Origin: Symsagittifera roscoffensis
Lineage: Eukaryota > Xenacoelomorpha > Acoela > Convolutidae
Direction of reading: 5' to 3'
Assembly: GCF_963678635.1 (NCBI RefSeq)
Contig: NC_087066.1
Location: 21,671,996-21,735,995, forward strand
Length of the DNA: 64,000 nt
Shown here: in pieces, positions 21,571 to 31,599 of the stretch
Layout of the letters: every line of letters starts with the position of its first letter
Numbering within the stretch: position 1 is the first letter of the stretch
Position numbers and translations under genes: made by a program
Notes under the pieces: generated by a model
What the model was told of the DNA's origin: nothing
Databases searched by the model: none
Seen by the model: only the letters and a program-made list of their open reading frames with translations

Positions 21571-23477
21571 TGGTTCACCTCGTTAGACTTGAAATATGCT
21601 TTCAGCCAGCTGCCATTGTCGTCAGTTACCAGCAGTCATTGTAATTTCAATATTTTGTGTGGAGATGCTACGGGGACTTATCGGTTTAAGACAGGGTTCT
21701 ATGGGTTGACCGACATGCCGACTCAGTTTCAAAAGGCGATGGATTGTACCTTGCAAGGATTGGAAGGTGTAATTTGTTACTTGGATGACATTCTAGTAGT
21801 CACGAAGGGAGATGTCCAAGAACATAATAATTTGGTCGAGAGAGTGATGCAGCGACTCGATGCAGAAGGCTGGGCATTGAAATTCAGTAAGTGCGAGTTC
21901 TCAGTAAACCAATTAACTTGGTTAGGTTACGGTATAAATGAGCACGGGTACTCTCCGAAATTTTCAAAGATTGATGCGATCCGATCACTTAAACCCCCCA
22001 AAACTTTAAAGCAGCTCCGCTCGTTTATGGGGACGTTAAATCATTTACAACGATTCATACCTGACCTACACACTTATACCGTTCATTTCCGAGAATCTTT
22101 AAAGGCATGTAATAAACAGTCTTTCCGGTGGGGGGAGGAACAAGATAATGCCTTCAAGAGTATCATAAATCTGTTGGCTAACATTCCCAATTTATTCCAT
22201 TATGACTCTTCAAAAAAGTATCGGGTAAAATGTGACGCTAGTCATAACGGGTTAGGAGCATGCTTGGAACAGGAGATCGAGCCGGGGGTTGGGCTCCAAC
22301 TGCGTTTGCCTCACGCTTTCTCAATAATGCTGAGACAAAATATAGTACGAATGAACTTGAGTTGTTGGCGATCGTTTGGGCGTGCGAACATTTTCGTACT
22401 TATTTGTTGGGCAATCGTTTTCAAGTATTGACCGACCACAAAGCCATCATTTCGGCACTGAGCGAAAATTATAATAACAAATCCTATCAGTCGCGCCTTT
22501 CGCGTTGGGCGGACCGGTTACTACCATTTGACTTTGAAGTTATTCACGTGCCTGGGGTTACGTTAGGCATTGTGGACTATCTGTCTCGCCATCCAACCTT
22601 CTCAGCTCCAGCGCCATCAATTTACGATGAACTTTTTGTTGTAAAGTCTATTGAGGCTTTCAATTCGGCCTTATCATTTATTAATACATTCAATATACTC
22701 GATTCGGCTAGTAAATTATGTTCTCCGTCGCAAGAGGTCGCTGTGCCTCAAACTCTGAAATCAAATTGTTTTCTCGACCAATCAAATCACGTTATGCAAA
22801 TTCGCGCGTACGGTCTCTCACCGAGTGAGGGCGTCGAGTCATGTTGTTTCAGAGTTGACCAATCAGAAACGGGTATGCTAATTAATAATCGTAAACCAAA
22901 TTCGCTCGCCTTGAATCATTGTCTCCGACCTGAATTGTTAAAAGATAGTTGCAACTCTTCCTTCTCATCTTTATTTCACTCAACAAAATCTCTTTCACTT
23001 CACTCATCTATTAACTACAACATGAATCCATCTAATCCTACTGCACTACCACATTCCGCTCTTCAACATACTAACGACAAACCACCAACTCAACCAGCTC
23101 ACCTTACTGAATCACACCCATCACACAGCTCAATGGAGGAACAAGCAGAACTCCTCTCTTTTGTGGAAAATTTCACCTTGAGTTCCCCTAATTTTCGACG
23201 GCCGAGCCCGCGCCCTTCAGTAACATCGCGTCAAGTAGGACGAATCTCTCGCCTGGATCAGGTGCGCCAACGTAATCGGACCAGAGAGCGTGCGGCGAAG
23301 ACCCGATTTGTTGCTGCCAGGACTGCCTCTAGAAGGGAGGGACACAACCAGCTTTTGGAGGCTATGAGGAAGTGCCGATTATCAAGACCGGGGAGAATCC
23401 ACACTGCTGGTAAAGTTGGCGTGTATGCAATCAATGGTGGAAAACCTATCATCTCAAAGTCCAAGAAAGAAGCCTAA
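21571..23477 (+). pseudogene. gypsy RT-RNase H, second unit, frameshifted
   Basis: Frame 21,448-22,431 encodes the palm onward (YLDD at 21,778-21,789) until the missing T near 22,289. Frame 22,260-23,477 then resumes RNase H and the same long linker. The RT fingers are absent because duplication starts in the palm. The frame enters from post-integrase sequence of unit one. This unit cannot make a complete RT. Confidence 0.85.
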
Positions 23478-23904
23478 GGCAGCGGTTGTCAACAACTGTG
23501 GGATAATTGACAACAAACTGGCCATTCCAGAAGTTTTGAGGCCAGCTGTCCTTGCCCGCCTTCATCGGTCGCATCCGGGCCAAGAGGCCATGATGTCAGC
23601 CTCAGAGTACATTTGGTGGCCGTTCTTGAACCGGCAGATAGTCGACACCTGCGAGAAGTGCCGCGAGTGCACATTGTATGGTAAGAACCTAAAGCCCGTT
23701 AAAACTTTTCATACCGCTCAATCTTTGCCCCAGTTGACGGGGCCAAATCAGGAGTTGCAGTTAGATTTTGCTGGTCCTATTTTGGATGACAAAGGTGTGA
23801 AAATATTCCTCTTAGTAGCTATCGATCGCTTCTCGAAATTTCCTTCCGTACTTATTACAAAAACCACTGGGGCTAAAAAGGTTACGAAATTTCTTGAATC
23901 TTAG
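23416..23904 (+). CDS. gypsy integrase N-terminus and core, second unit, ends at internal TAG
   Basis: Its protein sequence is identical to the first-unit integrase frame, including the HHCC domain, LQLDFAGP and the TAG at 23,902-23,904. The shared TAG predates the duplication. Confidence 0.85.
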   Translation: MACMQSMVENLSSQSPRKKPKAAVVNNCGIIDNKLAIPEVLRPAVLARLHRSHPGQEAMMSASEYIWWPFLNRQIVDTCEKCRECTLYGKNLKPVKTFHTAQSLPQLTGPNQELQLDFAGPILDDKGVKIFLLVAIDRFSKFPSVLITKTTGAKKVTKFLES

Positions 23905-25638
23905 ATCCGAATTCATGGTTTACCTCATTCTATCAGGACTGATCACGGCTCCGGGTTTAAAAACGACATAGTACAACAATTCTGTTCTAGTAAAGGTATT
24001 AAACATATCCTTTCTCCAGTCGGAGACCATCGAGGCTCTGGTCTCGTCGAACGTACGATACAGACTATAAAACGCAAGTTAGGCACTGAACAACTGGATC
24101 CTAATTTCGGTAATTTTAAAGAAGTACTCCATCGAATAATAGAAGATATTCGTAAAAATAATCATTCTACACTTAAGAAGTCACCTTTTGAAATGCACTT
24201 CGGACGGAAGCCCAATACTGAATGGTCACAAGCTTTTCATAATATAGTTAATTCTGATACTTCAGCACAGAGACTTGAACGCAACCTCTTAACGCCGGAT
24301 CAAATTGCCAGTCAGGACTATAGTCGAGATCGTGTCAAGGTGGTGCCCAGAGGCAGTCTCAGTCCTCAGATTTCTCCGCGCTTCAACCCAATGTTCTCAC
24401 TAGAGGGAAACATTGCTGAGAGTGAGCCGTACAAAGCGCTAGCTGATCTTGCTCGGGCGGCTAATAATTGGACACAGCATAAGAGAAACCTTCCGCCAGA
24501 TGGGGGAAAGCGGGTTCTACAGGAGCTGTCGAGTCGCCATTCGGATTTGGCCCAGTCATTAAAAACAGGCCTTTCTCGCAAAACACTCTGCTTTGCGGAA
24601 AACCGGTCAGCTACTACGCCTCCAGGGGCCCAGGATACTGTTCGCCGTTTACCGACACTTCAACCCCGTCGGCAGTCCAAAACGAGTAAACTAGAAACTC
24701 TCCTTTTATCCGATCCTAACCGCGTGAGAGTGTTTAGAAAAATTATAGATCGTCAGTCTGGCAAACCTCTTTTTAAGCTTGCGAAATTCAAAATTACTCG
24801 CATCACCGATCACACCTATGTTACTGACAAGGGAAAAGTTTATCGAAAAAATCATGTCTGCCTTAAGCCTAACTTCAATAATAACTTTTCAGCAACACAC
24901 AGCACACTAGGTGATCGTCTCCAAACTTCTGGAACATCTTCAAAAAGTGGGGGGAAGAAACCAGTTACTCGCGCATCTCATCCGACGTTGCTTGAAAAAC
25001 GGCCAGCTAACATGAGCGTGTCACAGCCGGCGGTGGTGGATCTTACTGATGATTCGTCTAGTGAGAGTCCTCCCGACCAGCACGCTTCGCATGAAATTCG
25101 GATATCTACTCCAATGGAAAAGCGATTACGGTTACATGACGAATCACCGCCTGTCACGTTTGGCAACTCATCCCTCACACCGGGCCAGTCTCCAATGGAT
25201 ACTTGTGTCTCTCTACCGCCCATCACTCAGCCTGTTGACCCTACAACTTTGGTTGCTGGTCCGCATCAGCTACCACTTGACGTGGTCGACTCCGAGGGTC
25301 CAGTTCTTCCAGACAAAAGTGCTCAAGCAGACCCATATTCGTCGCTCCCATCTCTTTCTCTCCCAGCTCAACCGGCTACGGATGATTCGGAAGGCACTCG
25401 GACCTCATCTCGTAGCAAAAAGGCCACAAAATTCTTCGGCGACCCATTACGACACTCTGTTAAATCGGTGGAAGAAGACAAATCGCTGGAAAAAGAAGCT
25501 GACATATTACCCTCCATAAGTGTTCTACCTTCCTCACAGTCACCTAAACGGCGACCTCTCATTCGGGACCGTTCACACTTAACTTCTTCGGAGGCGCCAT
25601 TCTCATCCTCGCTGGATAAAGCTCAGGACAGAAATTGA
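23905..25638 (+). CDS. gypsy integrase core end and full C-terminal region
   Basis: This is the only complete copy of the 3' part of pol. After the TAG come the second Asp and the Glu of the integrase core (23,905-24,192). The 481-codon open stretch follows (24,193-25,638). It contains a GPY/F-like segment (FKITRITDHTYVTDKGKVY) and then a Ser/Pro-rich tail. Residues 281-292 of that stretch read VVDLTDDSSSES, which fits a SUMO-interacting motif: a hydrophobic core followed by acidic residues and serines. The tail has no other recognised domain. It ends just before the 3' LTR. Confidence 0.75.
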   Translation: MRIHGLPHSIRTDHGSGFKNDIVQQFCSSKGIKHILSPVGDHRGSGLVERTIQTIKRKLGTEQLDPNFGNFKEVLHRIIEDIRKNNHSTLKKSPFEMHFGRKPNTEWSQAFHNIVNSDTSAQRLERNLLTPDQIASQDYSRDRVKVVPRGSLSPQISPRFNPMFSLEGNIAESEPYKALADLARAANNWTQHKRNLPPDGGKRVLQELSSRHSDLAQSLKTGLSRKTLCFAENRSATTPPGAQDTVRRLPTLQPRRQSKTSKLETLLLSDPNRVRVFRKIIDRQSGKPLFKLAKFKITRITDHTYVTDKGKVYRKNHVCLKPNFNNNFSATHSTLGDRLQTSGTSSKSGGKKPVTRASHPTLLEKRPANMSVSQPAVVDLTDDSSSESPPDQHASHEIRISTPMEKRLRLHDESPPVTFGNSSLTPGQSPMDTCVSLPPITQPVDPTTLVAGPHQLPLDVVDSEGPVLPDKSAQADPYSSLPSLSLPAQPATDDSEGTRTSSRSKKATKFFGDPLRHSVKSVEEDKSLEKEADILPSISVLPSSQSPKRRPLIRDRSHLTSSEAPFSSSLDKAQDRN

Positions 25639-25806
25639 ATGTCGTTAAAACTTACTTTCAAACTTTTAACAAAACTTCGTTATGTAAACATTATTTTCAT
25701 CACGATGCATTTTTACGGGATAGGGGTGCTATCTAAAAAAAAATGCTTAGGGGTGCAGTCTATTTATTTAAAAATTTTTTGGATTCTCCAAGAAATTTTC
25801 CCTTCC

Positions 25807-25814
25807 GCGGGGAA
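25807..25814 (+). other. candidate polypurine tract
   Basis: GCGGGGAA directly abuts the 3' LTR. It is short and includes one C, but it is in the correct place to prime plus-strand DNA. Confidence 0.35.
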
Positions 25815-26115
25815 TGTGATGAGGCGACATTTAGTACCTCATTTGATTTATTGTCTTTTGCAGCCATGCTGCAGATTTATATACCAGTCTGCTCAAGGTC
25901 ACTGGTTTGGCCTTATCGAGCGACACACTGTGTGTGATCACTCTTATGTTCTGATACATCGCTTGCTAGATGTAAACTTTATTCAACCTTTATTTGTTTC
26001 TCTTAGTCAGAGCCTGACTAACTAAATCTAAAGTAACCAAGAATCTAAGCAACTAATCTATCAATTCACTATTACGAACAATCTAGTTTTGTCCTTTAAA
26101 TCTCGGCAAATGTCA
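25815..26115 (+). repeat. 3' LTR of the gypsy element
   Basis: 301 bases, TGTGATGAGG...ATGTCA, followed by the target duplication GGTCT. It differs from the 5' LTR by the 5-base gap and about two substitutions. Confidence 0.95.
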
Positions 26116-26589
26116 GGTCTCAAACTGATTTTGTTGCCTTTTTTTGTTTTCGAAAATGTTTTCCAATATTTTTCCACTCTGAATTTTGTTTAAAATCTTT
26201 TAGACATGCATTTTTTCAATCGCAAGTAATGCTTTGCTCTGCTTCGCCTCTTTGTTCAAGTTGAAATTTTTCACCATATAGTTTGGTGTTCGGGGTAATC
26301 ACATGGGTTGAAAATATGCCAGCCGTTTCATTTTCCACAAATTTTCAATAAATTCTAGAGGTAGTATCTGGGGTGGACAATGTGGCCTCCAAATCTGACT
26401 GAAAAAATGCAATTCATGACGTTTTCTAGTTTTTGAGTTTTGATTTTTTTCATTTTTTTAAAGTTACCTTGAAAAAACTACTTCTCAAAGTGTGAAATTT
26501 TTGACTCGATGATAGGTGTTGTTAGGATACTCCCATGGTTGCAAATCGTTCAAATTATGAAATAGAAAACGCTGCTGGATGCCCCCATT

Positions 26590-27770
26590 ATGTTTCTACG
26601 TTTGCACTAACGAATTTTGTGGTGGTTGTATAGGTGGCAAATGGCATAGTATTAGGATGAGAGCATGATTGTGGTGCTGTACATGAAGGATATGGCCTCT
26701 AGTATATGGATATTTGATTTTGATTGCTTTAGTGCATCCAGTTACAGTTCGGAGGTCGCAATTTGTACTTACTGTAGTCTTTGGATGAAGGTAGTGCTTG
26801 CTGCGTGTAACCAAGATTGGAAGGGTTTTTCAGAACAGGCTTAATCCAAGCTTTATGCCTATTTAGAAACGTTTCCTTATTTTGGCACGAGTTGGTGCCG
26901 GCCAGGGATTTTAAAGTTTTAGGGCGAGATTTAAAAATTGATGTTAAGTTTGTCGAAGAAAAAGTCCAAAAGTGTCCTAGATTGAGTCTAGGTGAGAGGA
27001 AACAAAGGAAAAAGTTTTTGATATTGGTGCCTGGGTGTAGACAGTGAAGTCTGCTGCGTAAATCTTAATGAATATAATTTCCTCTGAATGAATCGCGGAG
27101 CGGATATAGAAGTTGAAACTGCTGGGGCATTACCGAGCATTGGAGGACTCCACTGTGGATTATTTTCGATATGAAGAGGGCCTGTCTACCGCTTCGGTTA
27201 TGCTTTGACAGCAGCTGATAGGATCGGGCAGTGAAGAGTTATTCAGTTTATCGATACAGGTGTTGTGGGTCAGGCAGTTGAAAGCTTTTGTTAGATCTAC
27301 AAAAACAGTTGTCCTGAGGTCTTTTTTTGGTTAAAACCATGCGAAATTGAATTGTCTATAGAATTTAAGGCACTGTTGGTGGTGTCCTGGGTCGGAAACC
27401 GTGTTGGTGTGGATTTGGGTTCAATTGTTCGTTGAGTAAAGGGCAGAAGAGTGATTAACAGTTTTGATAATGGAGCTGAGTAAAGAAAATGGTTATAGGA
27501 TAAGGTCACTTTAGGTTTTTTAAGAGGTTTGACGAGGGCAATTACGATGGATGTTTTCCGAATTGATAGAGTTAGCGAAGCGCGTAAACTAAGCTCTAAG
27601 GTTTATGACTTATGGTTAGGTAGTTTAGGGCAGTTTCATTGAAACGTTTCAAGTCAGTTATTTTAACCTTACCAGGACCAAAATCTCGAAATGGACGGGC
27701 CCTTTTATGCGTTTATCTGCTTCATAAAGCAAGCGCATCTGTTAAAGGGAGACGTTAAACGTTTCTTTTC
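26590..27770 (-). pseudogene. LINE reverse transcriptase remnant, minus strand
   Basis: Read on the minus strand, blocks appear in the order of a non-LTR RT. GPGKVKITDLKRFNETAL lies near 27,660-27,720, VDLTKAFNCLTHNT near 27,265-27,310, SSFNFYI followed by a decayed ADDFTV near 27,040-27,130, and LRTVTGCTKA near 26,715-26,760. Stops and frameshifts are frequent. The last block resembles the post-RT region of Jockey/RTE-like LINEs, but the clade is not certain. Confidence 0.6.
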
Positions 27771-28793
27771 ATCTTACGATACCGTTTAGAAGGTTTGTTT
27801 GTAGTAATGCAAGCAAGTTGAGCGTTGAAGGCTTTTGGTTTTGCAATTGAGGAGTGTGTGATGAGGGACTTGGAGTTGAAGAGTTGTGGTTTATTTGAGT
27901 CTTAAGGTAGTGAACCATTCAAGATTGCGAATTAGTCGTCAGTATTTGGGACACTTGTCGTGGTCAATTGAAACGCAAATAAAGTGGGAGTGGAGTTCAG
28001 AAAAACGTTCATACTAGCAAAAATAGCGAAGTCAAGCTGCTATTATTGAAGTTCGGAAATATATTGAACGCGTGAAACAAATTGAAATTATTTTGTTTTA
28101 ATTGATTTTAAACGTTTGTTGTCATTCTCGATGTGAGTTAGCTGACATCTTAAACTTTTAAGGCAATCAGAATCATTTGATATTGTGGGAAGGGTTTGGG
28201 GTGTTAGAAGAAGATGATGCGAAATGAGGGATGGGTGAATCTATCATTATCGTCCACAACAATGAAAAGATTGTTTTGTTTTTTTTTCGAAGAAAAAATT
28301 GATCATTTGTCGAACCGAACAACTATATCAAAATCTGGAGTGAAGCGTAACTGTGCAATTGAGTGGAGATGTGGAACCCAAAATTTCCGAACGAAAAGTT
28401 GACTTAGTCTGTATGCACAGAATATGCTCGCTGTCAAAACTGAAAAATCGAGAAAAGACTGAAATACGAGACTACCGACGAAGATAACCAGAATTAAAAG
28501 CAAAAGAATTATTAATTTAGGTTGATACTAGCCGAACGGTTAGGAGCACCTTGGTTTTATTTCTGAATAACTATTTCAGTAAGGCTTAATTTAAAATTCT
28601 GTAGTGATTATGCATCTGATTTTTTGATGGGCAATCCAACTGATCATAATTTTTCGGGTTTGATGTTTAAATTGCAGTGAAACCAACTTCGTATAGGTTG
28701 AGCAATTGCAAACGTTTAAGAGGAGTATTGTGTAAAGATGAGAATTTGTAGGCCCAGACGGTTGCTCTTATCTGTTCAATGATTTTTTTGCAG
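27771..28793. other. no recognised gene
   Basis: AT-rich sequence. A 62-codon plus-strand frame at 28,214-28,402 could be an upstream exon of the gene at 28,794 but has no supporting splice signal that I trust. Confidence 0.4.
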
Positions 28794-30000
28794 TGAATCA
28801 GATGGAGAATGTACTGAAATATTCGAACCGTCGTGGAATGTATTTGAACGTGAATCTGGCTATATTAGTGGCAAAAATACAAATGCGTTGGAACCTATCA
28901 TCAGTGATTTCGAGGAGCATGCATCAAATGCTTCCTCTGTTATGGATAGTGCTTTCATCGATGACGGCGAAATTGAGTCGAGAAGTTCACAAAATAGCAA
29001 TCATGATGAGTCTCACAGTAGCCAGAAATTCAGACATTGGGAACAGAATTCAAGAAACTCGGAAGCCTTACAGAGGATTGAAAATCGGTTGCAGAATTTT
29101 AGGAAGAAGTTCAACTTGAACAGCGCTGTCATTGATCGCACTTATTACGAAGTGAGTTTTGAATTTTTAGTCAGTTGATTTGAATTCCAGCGGAATAAAA
29201 AATTTTACCTATTGATCCAGTTTTCTTAACTTGGGTTAATTTGAGTCAATCATATTTTCTGTTGATTTTCTTCTAACTATCTGTTGGCTATGTTTGTTTC
29301 GCCTCCTTAAATGTTTTCAACCAAACCGTATTTGAAGGACTGCTCTGCGGAAGCAAGTGAAAACCAGAACCCAAGTTGTTGCTATTCGGAATGTGAATCT
29401 GGAACCCAATTGGGAGACAGGACTATGGCATTCGTGAAAGAGATGAAAGCGTCAACTGGCAACGGACATGAAGGAGTACCAGCCATTCTCACCACAGGTT
29501 CAATTTTTGTAAGAGTGTATGAAATATGGAAGTTTTATAATTCGAAAAAGTTTTAACGTACAGGCTTACTTTTAATCAACTGCCTACTTTTGCAAAATTT
29601 TAAGGGCTATATTTTCCATTTATACAGAAGCAGAAAAGGTTTGTATTTATACAGAAGCTTTTCAGTGAGTGTATCAGATCGTACGTATGTTTCAGATCTC
29701 CGCCGAAAAGCTGTGAATTTGAAACCGATGTTAAACGAACACGAGTCATTGGACAGATTGACCTCAACTCCTCTGGTCATCAAACATCTGAGACCGATGA
29801 CTCTTTCTGCCAAGAGGTCAGCTGCAACGGGAACAAAAAACACACTCGGGCACAATTTACCATCTGTGTCAGTTAGCACCGGCATGATCCAAAACCTAGA
29901 GAACACTGAAAAGAAAACGAACTCAAAGAAAGGACCATTTTTGTCCTCTGAACCAGTTGTAGTAAAGCGTGCTCTTAATTTCCAAGTGCAGATGAAATGA
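28794..30000 (+). CDS. possible three-exon gene of unknown function (3' part)
   Basis: Exon a is 28,794-29,151. It follows TTTTTTTGCAG and ends at a strong donor GAA|GTGAGT in phase 0. Exon b is 29,338-29,508. It follows TTTGAAG, stays in phase 0 and ends before GTAAGA. Exon c, most simply from 29,605 after TTTTAAG, is also phase 0 and runs to TGA at 29,998-30,000. Together they give about 307 residues with one consistent frame. The protein is rich in Ser, Asn and charged residues (EIESRSSQNSNHDESHSS) with a helix-like RNSEALQRIENRLQNFRKK stretch. I recognise no domain. Other acceptors for exon c exist (TTTATACAG, GTTTCAG). The 5' end was not found. It could be a host gene or part of a mobile element. 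Confidence 0.4.
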
Positions 30001-30523
30001 AAGAATGGATTGAGTGATTTTTTGTTTATCGCATTAAGTATGATTTTTAGCCTGAAGTTAAAAATTAGCCCGAAATGCCACATCTCGATACCCAAATTTT
30101 AATCTTCTAGGTTCAATTCGAGCTGTCTGACGAATATTCTGAAAAAAAAAAAACTTCAAAGGTGCTCGAAGCTGATTGCATAAGTTGTACCCTTTCGTCT
30201 TGAGAATTTCACCGGTTACATGATTCAAACTAACGCCTCTTTCTGATAAATTGAAGATGAATTTTCAATTTTTTTTGTATGTCTGATCGTTAAATTCGTG
30301 CTAAATTCAGATATTTGAAGTTATTGAATTGTGATTCTTGTGTTGCATCATTTTATTTAGTAAAGTATTTATCGAGATTTTTTTTTCTGTGAACTCTGAT
30401 GTGCCTGCTTAGAAAAATGAAAGTGCGGCTATTTCAATGAGAATGGTGGTCGTTTTAATAATGAAGTTGTTTAAAAAAGTATCGATGTTCATAATACATA
30501 GTGTCGGTTAGATAATCTAAATA

Positions 30524-31584
30524 TTGTTTCGAGCGAAGAGATGGAAGCTATTTTGTACCGTCACCTATGGGCTCCTGAATAGTGTTGCGTCTAGCTTTAA
30601 AACGACTTCGCCTAAAATAATTTTGACCCTCTCAAATTTGTTCATTTCTTGCTTTTTGTCAGAATTTGAAAATATGAATTACAGTATGACTTACCTTCCT
30701 TTGTACGAACACTTCAAGAAAAACCTCACGAAAGATCAAAACGGATTCGAGCGGAAGCGATCCGTAATGAGTAACATGTTACAATTTCTGAGGAAGTTTT
30801 ATTCAGCACTTGACAATGACCCTAAATTCGATTTAGTAGTCTTCTATGACTTCTTGAAAGCATTTGACAAAGTGCCACACGAACTCTTGTTCATAAAGTT
30901 GAGACAGATAGGCGTAGGAAGATGCCTTCTCCAAATTCTATTTGACTATCTTAACAAACGCAAGCAATATGTACGAATTGGATTTGTTGCGTCAGTCAAA
31001 CGTGAAATAACCAGCGCAGTTCCGGAGGGCTCACTTGTGGGACCCTTGCAGTTCTGCATCTTCATAAACGATCTATCCGAAGTCGCCAATTTAGCGATCC
31101 TTTCATTTTTGCAGATGATCTGAAAATCTTTGCAGTCAACAAATCATACGCTGATCTACAATGCCACCTAAACAAAATAGAAAATAGGGTCAAATGAAAC
31201 GATATGAAATTAGCGATAAAAAATGCGCATAGATCAAATTTTGATCACAATCCAGAGTTTCAATTAATCTTGTACTCAAAGGAACCAAGGAACCACAGTA
31301 AAACAGACAGCAACCATCAAAGATCTGAGAGTACACGTAACACAGAACCTGAGCTGGATCACGCACATCAAAGAACGTCTCAAAAAGCGAATGATTTTCT
31401 GTACTGTCTTCGAAGAAATGTTGCCTACAAAGCCAACATCTTCGTAAATTTCGGGTTATACAAATCAATTTTACTGCCAATCTTGCTCTATGGATTTGAC
31501 TGTTCGACTCCGCTGAGACAAAAAACCAGAAAACTAGAAGCATTCCAAATGAAATCACTTAATTGGGTCTGGAAATTTATTTAA
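30524..31584 (+). pseudogene. LINE reverse transcriptase remnant, plus strand
   Basis: The frame at 30,524-31,123 carries the RT palm blocks FYDFLKAFDKVPHELL and AVPEGSLVGPLQFCIFINDL. The FADD block follows in another frame (near 31,105-31,130). The C-terminal region at 31,204-31,584 includes LYKSILLPILLYGFDC. Frames change several times, so it is dead. It is a non-LTR element of a different family from the CR1-like copy at 3.4-7.6 kb. Confidence 0.7.
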
Positions 31585-31599
31585 TCAGCAAGATTAATC

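Larger units (their letters stand above)
21571..25033 (+). repeat. second unit of the 3,463-bp internal tandem duplication
   Basis: It repeats 18,108-21,570 at an offset of 3,463 bases. The shared bases TGGT/GGTGGT at both breakpoints show the join used very short homology. A T missing near 22,289 breaks the RNase H frame in this unit. Confidence 0.95.
15808..26115 (+). mobile_element. Ty3/gypsy LTR retrotransposon with an internal tandem duplication
   Basis: Two LTRs (15,808-16,113 and 25,815-26,115) bound gag-protease, reverse transcriptase-RNase H, integrase and a long C-terminal region. The 5-bp target duplication GGTCT lies at 15,803-15,807 and 26,116-26,120. The LTRs differ by about two substitutions and one 5-base gap, so insertion is recent. 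Inside, 18,108-21,570 is repeated as 21,571-25,033, making the element about 3.5 kb longer than its parent. Reading-frame breaks separate gag-pro from RT and RT-RNase H from integrase. A TAG lies inside the integrase core in both units. There is no envelope gene. Confidence 0.95.

Noticed and set aside
25049-25519. 156-codon alternate frame in the gypsy tail
   Set aside because: It is an out-of-frame shadow of the Ser/Pro-rich integrase tail.
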